Source: Thuidium tamariscinum
Taxonomy: Eukaryota > Streptophyta > Bryopsida > Hypnales > Thuidiaceae
Direction: 5' to 3'
Assembly: GCA_947034885.2 (NCBI GenBank)
Contig: OX344753.2
Location: 15,686,001 to 15,750,000, forward strand
DNA length: 64,000 nt
Shown: positions 36,204 to 50,313 of the stretch, piece by piece
How positions within the stretch are numbered: the stretch's first letter is position 1
Layout: each line of letters opens with the position of its first letter
Position numbers and translations under genes: made by a program
The notes under the pieces: generated by a model
Told to the model about the DNA's origin: nothing
The model's database searches: none
The model's input: only the letters and a program-made list of their open reading frames with translations

Positions 36204-39200
36204 ATGCAGCAAGAAAGGATGGCTGGGATTCGGGACCAAGCTGTGGCGCTTCTGAATGAGGTGAAAATGACGGGAGAGACCTCGTCCAAAGTGGATTTGT
36301 TGAAAACTCTCATGGAGCTCGTGTTGCATCGCGATCCGTCGACGCTGCTGCCTGAGTTTGTGCCGTACTTAATGGAGTTGCAGACAGAGCATGGGAGCCC
36401 CATCCGGAAATACCTGGCCGAGTGCGTCTCTCTTTCCACCTGTTTTTTTTTAACTCTGTCAATTTGGTCTTGGTGCACAATAGTCGCGCTACATTGTGCT
36501 AGGTCAAAGCTAAGAAATTGGCGTTTGTTCGTTCTATTTAGTGTATAATCTTCTTCCACGATTTCTCGGCAGTTTAAGTTCTACTCTTTTGTTTCCAATC
36601 ACGAATTTTTATCTATTTTCCAATTTGCATCGCTAGCCTATTGCTTCCATACGTCGGGGTCCAACTGTTGCTATCGTTGAAGGTGCAAAGGATTCAGTCG
36701 CTATCATGGAATCTCCACGAGCGGCGATGTGCGCAGTGCCGTCCAGGTTGTGAAGATTTCAATGGTGTTTAAGCCCTAGTTTCCTTGATCCTGTCAGTTT
36801 CATCGTTTAGTTTGTTGCAGTACCCGGCGTACTCAGTTTCCTTACGGAAGAGTTGTCCACTTCCAATAGCGCGATCGATTTAAAATTATCTGTTTACAGA
36901 GCAATTGGATGACAAGGTGTATTGTTATTTCCGAGTGGATAGCGTTTATAGTTCTATTTTTCGGATTTTGATTAGCTTTGACTCCCTCTCTCCTATCCTG
37001 CTGCAGTTAACCCTATTTCCTGGTCCCCGTCACCGAGTAGCTGAAGGATTTATGTTGAATGAATGCCTTCATGCTTCTCAAGTGGCCTGGTACCTTTGAG
37101 TCTGAGATTGAATCAATATCTTCGACATGGTAATTAGGACAAGGCAATTGTACAACATATGACTTCGAAATCGTACCTCTGCTGTTGTTGGTCATTTGTA
37201 GAGGACACTAGTGTGAATAGATTTAAGTTTATAATGGCTCAGCTCGCAGCGATCTCGTCAGAATAAACTTTAAATACGCTCACTTTTAATTACCAAGCGA
37301 GAATTTCTATGGGCTTCTGTGGAGGAATCGGTCCAAGGTAAATCGAACAATTGCACCAGTCACATGCAAACGCAAATGAATGCCCTTGGTCAGCACTTGA
37401 TTTACGCATGTGGGACTGCCGCTTTGGAAGACCCGAGAGAATGATATCGTTCCCGAAACTGACCGATTTTTAGCTGAGCAAGTGATGTTGTTTGCACAGG
37501 ATGATTGAAAGCATTGGTATGCAGCATGTGGACTTTGTGCCAATTATGGTTCCCGTCCTACTCACTCTTCTGCAAGATGTGGCACCAGCAGTGGCTAGGC
37601 GGGCTATCACTAGTGGAAGCAATATCTTCCGGACCATTCTTGAACAAGTTGCTCTACAGGTAATCAGATGGAGTTACTGTGGTCCTTGTGCTTATTCCTC
37701 GTTTAGTCTTATGGTGCTCATAACTTGGAAGTCTTCTTTGCTGGATTTGATAGAATGTGTTTACAGTATGGCTTAATACTGAGTGCTCCTCTACCGGACT
37801 TTCAACTTTGTTGGCTGTAATATTATCTCTGTCCAGAAGTTGGAGCACTTGTCAGTGCATCTTATGTTTTTGGTTCTTCATACAGGGTGTATACAGTGGG
37901 CAGGTTGAACGGCGGCTGTTGGATTGTTGGAATTGGATGAATTGCTTTAAGGACGCCGTCTATTCCCTTGCTTTCCAGGTGAGCAGAGAGTGAATGTGAA
38001 AGGAAAATGTGACCATTCTACTTGTAACTATTTGAGCATGTACGTAGATTGGGGTTACTGATTGAGGAACAAGCTCTGATATTACATGGTGAGAGTTATG
38101 CTGAAAAGTTCGTGGAAGCTCATGCGTTCGCTTCTGGCTCTGGATTTGTTCCAGTAAATTTTCTCATCAAAATGTCTTCGACTTTGGTTAGCCCTGGTTT
38201 GGGTACACGATACTAAAAGTAACATTTTGGAGCTCTTAATAATTATTTTCAGAAATTAGTATTGAAGCAAGTTTGTACTTGTGAATTTCTTTTTGATTTT
38301 GTCTCTTTACATATGTTAGTAAGGTAAACCTGCCTATGACAGGCAGAATGAGTGAAGTGTACAGCCCAATTGGTCCGAAAGAGTCTGTAGACTACCCCCA
38401 AAACCAACAAAAAGTGTTTTCATAATGGTTATCTAACCACCTAAAGCAGTCAAAACATTTTCTAACATGGCTACAAGATTTCCTAACATGGCCATGACAT
38501 GAAAAACTAAATAAATAACTTTTTATGATGAGTTTGCTCTAGAAAGGTGTAAGTGTCTTATGACAGTCACTAATAACTCTATGACCTTCTCCCAAGCCAT
38601 TGATTATGGCCAAAAATCAGCCTAATGTAGTCCTAATCCCAATTTCTAGAAAAAGTCTGTCATGGGTAGATAGAAGACTCTAATGGGTAGTTCTCTAGGA
38701 GCCTGTTATGGAAGATTTTCTTTTACTGGGAGGTTTACCTTAATACCAGGAGTTGCAAGCTTATTGTACAATTATGGCGTGTGTTAGTGATAATATCTAT
38801 ATTAATAAAAGCTCTTCCAAGAGAGATCCCTGTGTGGATCTACAATTAGTAGAATTTCATTCTGTTTCTTGTGCAGCATGGGAATGATGGTGTCCGTCTG
38901 CTGGCTCTGAAATTTGTGGAGACTACTATTTTGCTCTTTACGCCTGATCCCAATGGTCCATTGCCAAACCAGCAGCCTGCTGATGGTGAGCTACAGCTTC
39001 AGATGTACCCTTGTTCATGGTATTGATGCTTATGATGGTTTTGAGCTAGATTTGTGCATATTCAAGAGGGAAACTGAAAATGTGGTGGCAACCTTTATTT
39101 GCAAGTACCAGCATTTTCTGAAATATGGCAGTGATATTTTGTGGTTTATTTGGTCTCAGGGATTTGGGTGCTTTAAAGTAGTTTTCGCTATTAAGTGTGA

Positions 39201-42200
39201 CTGATTGGGTCTTTTGTCTTGTGTTCTAGTGAACATACTGTCCAAGATATCCTGGGTATTAATTTATGGGTTGTACCTCTTGTTTTTTATTACGTCTTTG
39301 TTCTTCGGAGTATTGTATTCTGAACTTCACATGCGTGGTAGATCATATCATGCTTGGAAATGTGCGCGTTGTGATTGTCTTAGATGTAAAATTACTTTTG
39401 TTTTTACTTGTTAGCTAGACTAAAACCTTTTGTTTTTGTGGTTGGCCAGGCACTTCCAAAGGATTTAATATGGCATGGATAGCTGGAGGACACCCGGTGT
39501 TAGATGCTAATGCGTTGGGACAGGAAGCCAGTAAAAATCTTGGACTCCTCTTGAACCAGTTACGGGCTCCAGAGGCATCTTCCCTCCCTTGCCTGGTTGC
39601 CATTGTAATTATTAACAGGTTAATACCCTCCACTTCCTTTTGCCCAAGTAGTTCCAGTATCCTGGAAACCGTTGTACATTTTCTGCTGGAAGAAATAAAG
39701 CTTATTGTCAGACTTATTGTACAACGTGTTCTATATGTGACGTGGATTTATGTAGTTGTAGTCGCTTCTGGACTAGTAACATGTCGACGAACCGGTTCAT
39801 CTGGAATTTGATAGTTGTAAAGGTATTGACATTTGCGATTTTAAATGTGACCAGCACGGAAACCATGTTTGGGTGTTCCTTATGTATTCCACACAGTCAA
39901 AATCCGAAGTATCAAATTTAGTGGGCATGCTTATATTCACCTCATTACTAGTAGAATCGTACTGAAGTGGGGTCACGATCCTACCTTATCTAAACAATCG
40001 ATAATATGATCTGGCACAACATGACTATCTGTAGATCGATCTTTGTGCATTCAAATTGAGGGTTTGAACTTCGCTTCTCACACGCCTCATGATCATGTAG
40101 ATTCTGATTCATAGATTAATTGTGTTCCAAGTTGCACCACGTGATGCAATCTTACACAAAGGTGTTCCCGTCTAGGAATTCAATTTTTATCTTCAAGCTT
40201 GGCGTTGACTGCTCCAGTTCCAAGATTTTAGTAGTCAAATAGCTCTAGCTGTACTTAGACCTTTAGTCGGACTGGCTCAGAGTTAATTTTCTATTTCAAC
40301 TGACGAGCTTACTAGACCTGGGCTACTGCGGGACACCTGTGCCTTGAGTTTACAGAACTGATAAGAGTCATCAGGTTTCAGCCTTCGTCAGTACCTTGTG
40401 CATGTGGCTACGATACTGTATGTGCTCACTCAGATTGCGATATGATTCAACGCCTATGTCTATGTTGTGCGTGGCACTTGGCTTCATGTTAAGTGCCTGT
40501 CACTGCTTCATTCCTTTTCTAGTAGAGCGTTTTCTAACCCATAGATGCCCTTGCATGTGCTTCAGGAGCAACCATTTTTAATCTTCCTTATCTGTCATTT
40601 GATAGGCACTTTTGTAATCAATCAAGACCTTCCCAATTAGAATTTTTTATTTAAAAAAATTAAAAATTAAAAATTTTAATTAATTAGTTTTTTTTAGATG
40701 TTGGTTTGATTGTTGAACATCCTCAAGGATGAATTCTCTCTTAGAGAGTGGACCTACAGGTTTTCTAGTAAGCAGATAACATCTGCTTTGTTCCTAGGAG
40801 CTTTTACTTTCTCCTGGTCTCTTAGTGGGTGTTCCGACTTTCATTTCCTTTTTCCCCTTACAATCCATCTGAAGCGTAAGATTGTGCACGTATTTCTTTT
40901 GTGTATTCCTATTGTCATTCTTCTTAGGTGTGGTTGTGATGCAGTTTGGCAGGTATTGCTAAGAGAAGGCCATCCATGTTTGGGAGGATTCTTCCAGTGT
41001 TGTTAGCTCTAGCTCCGAACTGCGAGCCCGTTCAGGGCAGTCAAATTGCAAGTGTTGTTCACGAACTGAAAAGCGCATTTCTTAATCTTCTGAAATCAAA
41101 TCAGCCTGGTGCTTTGCCGGTTCGTTACTTTGTTCTTTATTGTATTGCCTCCTAAATTTACAGCGCTGATTTAGGATAGTCTTGCCAGCTCCACGGTTCT
41201 TTGGGTATTACGATTCCTGGTGGTTACGCAGTAGCCTGGACCGTTGGACGCTGATTACTGGGTTGGGATAAATTCCGTAATCAAACTGTAAATTTTTATT
41301 GGGCAAATCGGAGTTTATTAACCACAGGACAGACACAGGCACCCTCCATTATGAACATTGAGTGGAACATTTATGTCATTTCTGTACATGTGATTTCGGT
41401 TTTACTTATTGAAATTATCTACAAATGCAAATCTGGGGATGGGGACTGATTTGACTGGAGAAGACATTTTGCAGTGGCGAGATCGGTTAGTTTCAGCTTT
41501 GAGGTCCATGAACATGGGGGATATTGCCGATCAGACCATTAGACAATTGGAGAGGGCTGTGCGAGTCGCTGAACGAAATCGTACAGCCAAGGACACCAGG
41601 GGTTCTGCGAAGGTTGGCCAGATTGTTCTGACAGACCATAGAAGGATGGACTTTTACTGAAATGGGTGACTTTTGTGTGTAGTTTCCGTGCTGTTGTGAG
41701 CCCTAGCTTTCAGGCTTTATTGTTTCCGCTTTCAGCTTCCGAACAATTGCAGTAACTTATAGTTTGCGCACGTCATTCTTACAGGAGCGAATTACACCAC
41801 AAGCATTATCCTCTCAAGTTTCCACAATCCAGGGTAGCATGTCAGGACCAGTGGATGTATCCCTTCGTAAGAGGCCCTTACCTCAAGAGAATGGAAATCA
41901 ACAACCGACTGACGTCGATGAAGCTTCTGGTAAACGGTCGCGCCATGATGCAGTCCCTAATACAGCACAGGCTCAAGCAGTTCCTGCTGTTGCGAACGGC
42001 ACTGGAAACGTCATAACAAATCCTGCAGTTTATGGAGACCACAGTATAGCTCCCCTCATATCAGCATTTGCTACTTTGTTAGCTCAAGGAGAACGAGGCG
42101 CTGCTTCTGTCCAGATATTAATAGAAAGCTTGACAGCTGACATGCTCGCTGAAATTGTGATTGCCAACATGGTGCATCTTCCAAGCGCTCTTCCTTTGTA

Positions 42201-45200
42201 TCCTCCAAGCTTGAACCCTGCTGCAAATTGGGGCCAGGGTCCTCTTCTGTCCTCAGCTCCTATAGAAATTGCAGCGAATCCTTTGCCTAGTGCACCGACT
42301 GAGAGTGCGGCTGCCCCCCAGCCGTATACATCTGCTCTGGACACTTCTCGAGAGTTGCGTAAGGTATGCGCATTTGTTACCTGTGATTGAACTTTAATAG
42401 GGATCTCTAGAATAATCGGTTTTCCAAGGGATGATTCTTTTCCATTATACGCTATCGGACTTTCAAGTAACTTTGACCACATTCAACGTTGCCAAGGGCA
42501 TTGACTGAAACATATCGGTATTCTTTTTGGATTCAATGCCCACTTCTTGAGTAGCCTTATACTGAGGATTTGAGCCTGTGAATCGGTTCCAGTTTGATTC
42601 AGTAGTGTATTTTCTACGATTTTATGCTTACATGTGTCTTCTTCTGGGGGGGGGCGGTGTTTGGTGGTAGTATTCGGTTGAGTAATGAGAGTGGTGTTTG
42701 CATGCAAGCCATTTACTATGTAGATGATTTTCTTGCACTTCAGGACCCTCGGCGAATGAACCCTATAGGGCCCTCTGAAGGTAGAACTGCTCTGTTAACA
42801 CCGAAGTTGGAGGTGGAGACAAACGCTGCTCCCGCTATTGGTGTAAGTGCTGTAAATGCTCAGACGACAGCATTGAACCTAGAAAGCGCATCAAATGCGC
42901 CAACGAACTTGAGAGATCCTCGAGCTACTTTTCATGTGCAGGTGAATCATAGACCTGTCGATCCAGCTCACGTCCAAGTAAAGCAGGAGCCAAAGCAGGA
43001 GCCAGTTGAAGCAGAAAATCTAGGCATCTCTGATCCAGCACTTCCTTTGTCGCCACCTACACAATCTGGAATCTCTCTTACTCAAGGTATGGCTTCTTCT
43101 GCAATACCCAAGTTATTGTTCAATATCTACCGTAAGTTTGATAAATGAAACGCAGCATTAACTCTTTAGAGTTCATCTCGCCCTTTCCTCATAATTTTAA
43201 TTGGTAATTTTGTTGTAGCAGTGGGAAGTAGAGCTGGTTTTAGCTATCTGTGTTACGCTAACTCTCCGGGACATGCTGTTGATGTTCGTCTGCTTAGCCC
43301 TCGTGTACAGTACCAGGCAACAATGTGACGGACATCTCTTATTATTGATCACCCTTCGTGGACAATGTTGGTTTTGGTCGACTGCCAATGAACACATCAC
43401 AACCGATTTTCTTATTGGTTGCCCAAGTGGTTACAAATATGAGTCTTGCCAAGTGGCAACCATTGCATTGGATCATTACATTTGTACTCACGATTAATTG
43501 ATCACTGAACTCTCTAGATTTGAACCCTATAGAGAATGTAGGAAGAATTTATGAAAGACCCAAGTTCAAAATCAATTTCGACCATGGAAGATGGGTACAT
43601 GGTTGTTGCAATTCGATGTGAATTGGAAGGAGTCTTTAAAGACAACCTTAATGTTCTCATTTCCGCAATGCCTCAGAGATACCTTAGGGGGTAGTATTAA
43701 ATGGTAGACTTCTGGCTTTAAAAAGCCGAAATGTTGCACATTTTCATATTTTCAATGTCCAATTATCACATAACTTGAAAATAGACTCTCAAAGTTTTCT
43801 AATGCACTTTATGGTTCTCACTTTCATGAAACTCTGAACGTTTGAGATCAATTTCAATTCTGTGCTCTTCACATTGTTGGAGTTCAAAACATATTGTCAG
43901 AAAGATTGCTGCCTGGTACCGTACGGTCATACCTCTGGCCAGCTGTGGGTTTGCATAGAAGATACTACTGTTGGACCACAGGCTAGGGCATGCAAATTAT
44001 TTGTGGTCAAAAATGACCACCCTGAACTCTGTGGGGTAAATAGATAAATTGTGCACAGATTGACATAAAATAGATTGCTCCGTCGGTGAAGGGTCATTTG
44101 TGTTGGGGTTGATTTTCAACTGCATTTGAGTTTGTATTGCCTTCATCTGCATTCCTGAGCTGGAGCTAAACATCCTCTTCTGTAGCAGTGCCTGCACCTG
44201 TAATCACACTGTTACCTCTTTCTGGCGAACAACAAGCAGCACTGTGTACAGCTTCTTTGGTGCGGATACTGGAGAACCACAAGAGCATTGCCGCAGCTGG
44301 TGGTGCAGATCTCCGAATTGCCCTTCTGGCTCGTCTAGTTGCTCAGGTACTTCCGGGTATTTCCTATCCGTCAGATTTATTGCTGTTAATCATATTGTGG
44401 TTAATATAGCTCGATAATTTCCTTTCCATTTTCTTATTTTATGCTGATATGTAATGCTCGTTGGAGAATGTAGGACAGATCGTTTGTTGTGCCACTCAAA
44501 TCTAAAGAAACTCTGGCGGATTGATCGCTTTTGTTCTTCATTTTATTGTTCTTCAATCTGACGCTAGTAGAATTTATGCAGTCTTATGAAGATACGGAAT
44601 TGTTGAAGGTTTTACAGAAGCACGTTCTTGCCGACTATCAAGCTCATAAGGTAACAATTTCACTAATGAGGAGAGCACACTCTTTCTCAGAAATCATGAT
44701 GGCTCTTAATACATCTTTGAAATTTCAAATGTCCATCTATGTTCGTTACCATTGATAGTTTTTTGAGTATTAGTTTTTCGTGAGTGCCTACATTGCGACA
44801 CTTGCCAACTCTAGCATATGGAATATGTGTAACTTCTGATTCCTATGATATCCTGTAATTGCCTGAAGTGAAGTGAAGTAAAATTGCATGGTGTACATTG
44901 GTTGCGGACATGATTTCGGCTATAGACTTCTTATGTTTTTCTTGCGTGGGACAGGGTCACGAGTTGGGGCTGCACGTACTTTATCAACTCTTTGCGGATA
45001 ATGCGTGCAGTGATCTTGACCAGCCAATTTCTACCTCAGCTGCTTATGATCAGTTCCTGCTCTCACTGGTGTGTTTGTGTTACCCATCTTTGTTCCAAGA
45101 AAATGTTCTTTGCTGTATAGAAGAGGGTTTTCGTGCGTGCAAGCTTTTGGCACTCAATAGACTGTCAGACAAGTACTTTTATGTGGCTGTCACTAGCATT

Positions 45201-48200
45201 AGTTTACTTGATAAGAAAACTTGAATTGACTGAGATTGATCTGTACCAATGGCTGAATCTGCGTACTGTAGGCACAGGGTTTACGGGACAAAATTTCAGC
45301 CGGTGATAAATCTCTTAGCCGACTTTTGGGTGAAGTTCCTGTGGTTCCAATCACCACACTGAAGCTTGTGGAAGAACTTTGTAATCCAGCAGTTGGAGCG
45401 GACTCATCGAAGGGTGAGCATGTTACAGCAGGTCTCACTGCCTTGTGGAGCCTGATCTTGCAACGACCTCCTACTCGAGACACTTGCCTCAAAATGGCTC
45501 TGAAGGTCCGACTTTCTACCATTGTGACAGATTTGCTATATTGGTCATACTTGATTTCCACATGCATTTCTATCCTGAGATCTTTCTTACTGATTTTTGT
45601 GTCTGCAGTGTACAGTGCACGAGTCAGATGACACTCGGGCGAAAGCAATTCGGCTGGTATTTCCAATCTCTATCTCTTTTGATTTCCACTTTAGAAATCT
45701 CCGCAACGTGCAAATGCGTTGGCATCATTATCTGAATTGTAGATTCTATGTCCGTAATAAGCTTGAAAGCTGTGGAGATTAGTTTTATTAAACCTTGGAT
45801 TTTGTTTCTGAATTTGGCCCCATCTCCAATTTTGTGATATTAACAAGCTATGACCTATTTAGGTGGCCAATAAGTTGTATCCGCTCAATTTTGTGGCGCA
45901 AAGCATTGAAGATTTTGCAATTGCAAGCCTTCTCTCAGTGGTAAATCATCAGTCAGTGGACGCCGCAGAGAGGGATTCTGTGGAAGAAGAAAATAACGGG
46001 AAACCTGAATCGACAAATGGGGATCAACGGACAAGTAATGGCGTAGCTCCTATGGATATAGCGGGTGATGATGAAGCACATCAACCCTCTACAACTGCGA
46101 GAACCAGCGAAGTTTTATCATTACCTGAAGCTCAACGGTGTATGTCGCTATTTTTTGCCTTGTGTACCAAGGTGGGTGTAGACCTATCCCCTGAACGGTT
46201 TTTCATACACGATCAGAGCCTTTGGTTTTTAGTAGATAGGCATCTAGCTCACTAGGTGTTGCATACTCTGTTGCGTACTCCAGACTTTATATCCAAGGGT
46301 TTCTTATAAGTTCAACTTAAACGGTGTTGTGGTGGGTTGAAATGAGCCTAACGTGTGTAGGAAATGTATGTTGACGTTTTGATGCGAAGTTTATCAGAAA
46401 ACCCTCGTCTGGCGGGGAGTAAATCCTTGACTTAATACTATGGTTGACTCATGTACGATCTCTGCTTGAATGTGAGCAGAGGCATGCGTTGTTACGGCAG
46501 CTATTTCAGGTCTACGGCAGATCTCCTAAAGCAGTGAAGCAGGTATGTTGATATTGTGATGCGTTCACACTCAATCACAACTGTTCTGTTCTCTTCTTCT
46601 ATTTGCTCCAGTTATCTTACAAAGTTCTTGATCTGAGCGAAAGCTACTATTGAGGAGCTACAATTGCTGGAATATCTTATATTTATGTTTTTTATGTACA
46701 AATTTTTTATTTTGACACCTTATGAAGACCCAAGAACGATTAGCATGCGATCAAATAATATATAACTTCTATCCACCTTTCATTCTCTTGCCATTTTATT
46801 CTTTTTGAGTGGGGTAAGTCAGGTGAAGTATCTGGAAGGGCAAACTACACTGACGACCTCACTACAAAAGGTTGCTTGTTAAATATTGTGGTCAAACGTG
46901 ATTGAAACTCTGCCAATTTTTTAGTTACACGTTTACCTAGACGCTGATGCACGTCATTTAGTTGAGTATATTTATTTCGTTTGTTTACCAGTGCGGAGAC
47001 CTTATTGTGTAGCATAATTCAACACAAGCATGATCCAGGATATTGACTCTACCTTATTACAGGCTGTTCTCAGGCATATTCCCATATTATTCCGGACTAT
47101 TGGGTCTTCATCTCAGGAGCTTCTCCAGCTCATTGCCGATCCTCCAGCTGGTAGCGAGAATCTTCTGTTGCAGGTTTGAACGGACATTTCTCTGGCGATG
47201 GTATCAGAAGTCTCAGAAATCTACTTGGAATTATAGAGAATCTATCAATGGACTTGTAGATGCCGATTCCAGGGTGCCGATCCTTGGTTTGGATTCCACT
47301 TTGTGACATGTCGTACTGGTTGGCAGGTCCTCCATAGCCTGACAGACGGTACTGAGCCTTCCAAGGAACTGATTTCCACTGTGAAGACGCTTTATGATAT
47401 CAAGTCTCAGGTATGTCATGTCCGTCAACTACAAATTTAAATGTGTGGAGATTGTATATGTTTGGATTTTGAGCCCTTTTCCTTCGTAATTCCGAGAAAT
47501 TGGGGATCATAGATTTAACTTTTATCAGGTCTTCCCTTTATCAAATGTGGCCTAGTTATTGGGCTTAAGCTATATCAGGCTTGAGCTAAATTGGGTTTGT
47601 CTTATGAATTGGAACAGGATGCAACCTATCTTATACCCGTGCTTTCCTCGTTGTCCAAGGATGAGGTCTTACTTCTGCTTTACCCCTAAATATTTTCAAG
47701 TTCCAAAATTTTATGCTCTATTACTTTTGGTTGAATTTTTAAATAATTAGTTGATTCGAGGCAGTGTTCCTGTTTACTCTCTTACCTGCATATCTTCTAC
47801 GTACTTTTACACTTTAATGATTGGGTTTGGAGGGTGTCTATTTTTCCATGGCAGGTAACTCCAATATTTCCTCGCTTGGTAGACTTGAGCAGTGAAAAAT
47901 TCCAGGCTGCTCTTGCCCGCATTTTACAGGTAATACGCAATTTGGTTGCTTCTCTAGACTGGTTATGGTATACTGTTGTAGTCGGTCTGCTTTAGTCAGT
48001 TTGAGTTTGCTTCCAACTCCTATATGACATTGCATTGATATAGCTCCTCCTTAAATTCTGCAGGGCTCAGCACACACTGGTCCAGCACTTACTCCTGCCG
48101 AAGTATTGATTGCTCTGCATGGAATCGATCCACACAAAGATGCTGTCCCTCTGAAGAAGGTATGCCAAATAGGAATCAAGCTCTTTTGTTGTAGGATGAT

Positions 48201-50313
48201 GTTTTTAAGGATTTCTGATTTCCATTATATGATGTGCCTTGGCAGTGGGTGATTTCTCTTCTACGTTAGAGTTTGTGAGTTCAGAATAGTTCTCACCGCG
48301 GACTTTGTCCGGGATTTACAGGTCATGGATGCTTGTTCTACTTGCCTTCAGCAACGCACTGTTTTCACTCAGCAGGTCCTTGCGAAAGTTTTAAATCAGC
48401 TGGTAATACTTGGCATTATCTTACGAAACTTCTGTGATTGCATTTACACACATGAAGCTGTTGTGTATCATTAGCATTAGTGCTTATTTGGCATACTAAA
48501 TATTTAAATATTTCCTCAGAATCTTGTGCTTGGAAAATCTTAAAACTGGATCTTGATTTTGTCGTCATGTTGGGTTGGTGTTCAGGTCGAACAAACACCA
48601 TTGCCGTTGCTGTTTATGCGAACAGTTATCCAAGCCGTGAATTCCTTCCCCTCACTGGTTTCCATCCAAACTTATATTTTTTCCATTCGTTCATTTGCTT
48701 TCCATCATCTGCTAAACCTGCTCATCAGCAATTCTGTAAAGAAGTTACTGAATGAAGTGAAGCTGTCTCATATAATGTTGAGACACCTGGTTAACTAACA
48801 GCCGTGCAGCTTCATATGCAATATTGATTAGGACCAGTTAAATACTGATTAGGACCAGCTATAATCCTCTCCTTTATTCCTGGTAAAGCTTATATAGAGC
48901 TGGAGTGGTTCTTCATGGTTATCTAAGAGGGTTTATGGGATGCAGGAAAGCTTTGTGATGGAGATATTGTCCCGGTTAGTCAGTAAGCAGGTATGGCGTT
49001 TAATTCCATTCTTACTTCTGCACTCGTGTTTCACTTCATGCTTTGTTTATTCCTGAATTTTCAATCGGTTCGTGCTAACTGCTTCATCACTGTAGATATG
49101 GAAGTTACCAAAGCTGTGGATGGGTTTTTTGAAGTGCGCACATCAAACGATGCCAAAATCATTTCATGTATTGCTGCAGGTGGCATTCTTACCACTGTTT
49201 TAGTACAGAACATTGTTCATATGAGGAATTTCCATCGTAGTGTTGGTTTAATGTGTTCCTTCCCCTGTATTTTCAAACCTTAAGTGCGGTGAATTAAAAT
49301 AGGAAATCAACTTCTGAAGCTAATAGCTGGTTATAGTAACCTTCAAAACATATTTCTATCATTAAAAAATGTAGCGTATGATTCCTACTTTCCATTGTTA
49401 CATGCTACCTTGAGGCTTCCTAAAGATTTCATTTTAACTCCTATGTACATGGAAACGGACCCTTTTGGACATTGAACGCGTTGGGGTTCAAGAATTTCGC
49501 CTTGCAGGCACTTAGTGTACTAGATTTGTAACGTCCTGTCAATAAATACTACTTAAAGTTTGATGAGTATTATGCAAGAAAATCAATTATCTGAAGATGC
49601 AATTTGACTTGGAATTGTTTCAGTTACCTACTGCTCAATTGGAAGATGCATTGAAAGGCTTCCCTAATTTGAAAGAGCCTCTTGCTGCTCACGCTGATCA
49701 ACCTAGTGTACGGCCAACTGTCCCAAGGTAAGGAAACTTTCGTCGCTCACTGACAGTGAAAACGCGGAGACCACTATGATTGGTTTTAGAAGTATGCATG
49801 CTTATGACAATTGTGTTGGGGGTTATGTGTCAAAACAAATCAATCAGTTGGGTCTAGGTCCAAAACAAAGGATTAAAAAAATCATAGAAAATATCCAAAT
49901 AAGCATCTTGAAAAAGCATTGGGGGTTGGGGTATCCAAATAGGTACCATTTAATCATGTAAACTACATGGTTAATTTAGTTGTCATAGTGTCCCAATCTC
50001 GAGCTTGGACTACCCTTGAACCATGAGTATTTCGACCACAAATTACATCATGAGAACGTCTTTCCTAGTGAGAGAACGTTGGTATTTATCGTGGGGGCTT
50101 GGGTAACTCTTTGGGTTGTAAGTGGGCAACTTTTCTATGCGCAGATACTATTCCAACGCCCCTTCAGGTTCCCTACCTTAGTCTCTCTGAACACGTGATT
50201 TTGGTTTGACATGCAGGTCATCTCTGGTGCTCTTAGGCCTCGGTCAAGACGCCTCTGCAGCCCCTGAAGCCACCTCCGTTGGACAAGAACCCAGTACAGA
50301 ACCTGCAAAATAG
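36204..50313 (+). CDS. ESP4: Symplekin, mRNA 3'-end processing scaffold, 27 exons
   Basis: Nuclear scaffold that links CPSF and CstF in cleavage and polyadenylation. Exons: 36204-36421, 37500-37659, 37886-37978, 38877-38985, 39450-39618, 40945-41119, 41475-41612, 41785-42363, 42744-43086, 44189-44346, 44582-44650, 44955-45068, 45272-45505, 45609-45656, 45863-46171, 46480-46542, 47063-47173, 47327-47410, 47618-47665, 47855-47929, 48064-48159, 48322-48402, 48586-48657, 48946-48990, 49096-49179, 49624-49727, 50217-50313. All phases agree, 1291 aa. The N-terminal HEAT-like domain includes IINSLAGIAKRRP across the exon 5/6 joint, which fixes the acceptor at 40944. A low-complexity middle has basic SLRKRP and GKRSRH patches. 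The symplekin C-terminal domain is at about 1100-1225 (VLIALHGIDP, LPLLFMRTVIQA, WKLPKLWMGFLKC). The start is the first in-frame ATG after a stop and fits the family's N-terminus, but an extra upstream exon is possible. Introns host two transposon remnants. Confidence 0.92.
38323..38739. mobile_element. GGTAAAC-ended element, copy 2, in symplekin intron 3
   Basis: Begins GGTAAACCTGCCTATGACAG and ends GGGAGGTTTACC. Shared internal landmarks with 14989-15535 include ACAGCCCAATTGGTCC, AGTCTGTAGACTACC, ATAATGGTTATCTAACCACC and TCTAACATGG. The right flank is TTAA, the left is GTAA. It lies wholly in the intron 37979-38876, clear of both splice sites. Confidence 0.7.
43230..43690 (+). pseudogene. 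Decayed Tc1/mariner-type transposase in symplekin intron 9
   Basis: The phrase LDLNPIENV (43514-43540) is the hallmark of the Tc1/mariner catalytic region, where the third acidic residue follows in the family pattern DLNPIEN. It is preceded, in another frame, by an AKWQPLHW phrase (about 43445-43475) and followed by RIYERPKFKINFD and, after a frameshift, LISAMPQRYLRG (43650-43690), which resembles the usual end of such enzymes. Stops and frameshifts make it inactive. Terminal repeats were not found. It lies between symplekin exons 9 and 10 in the same orientation as the host gene. Confidence 0.65.
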
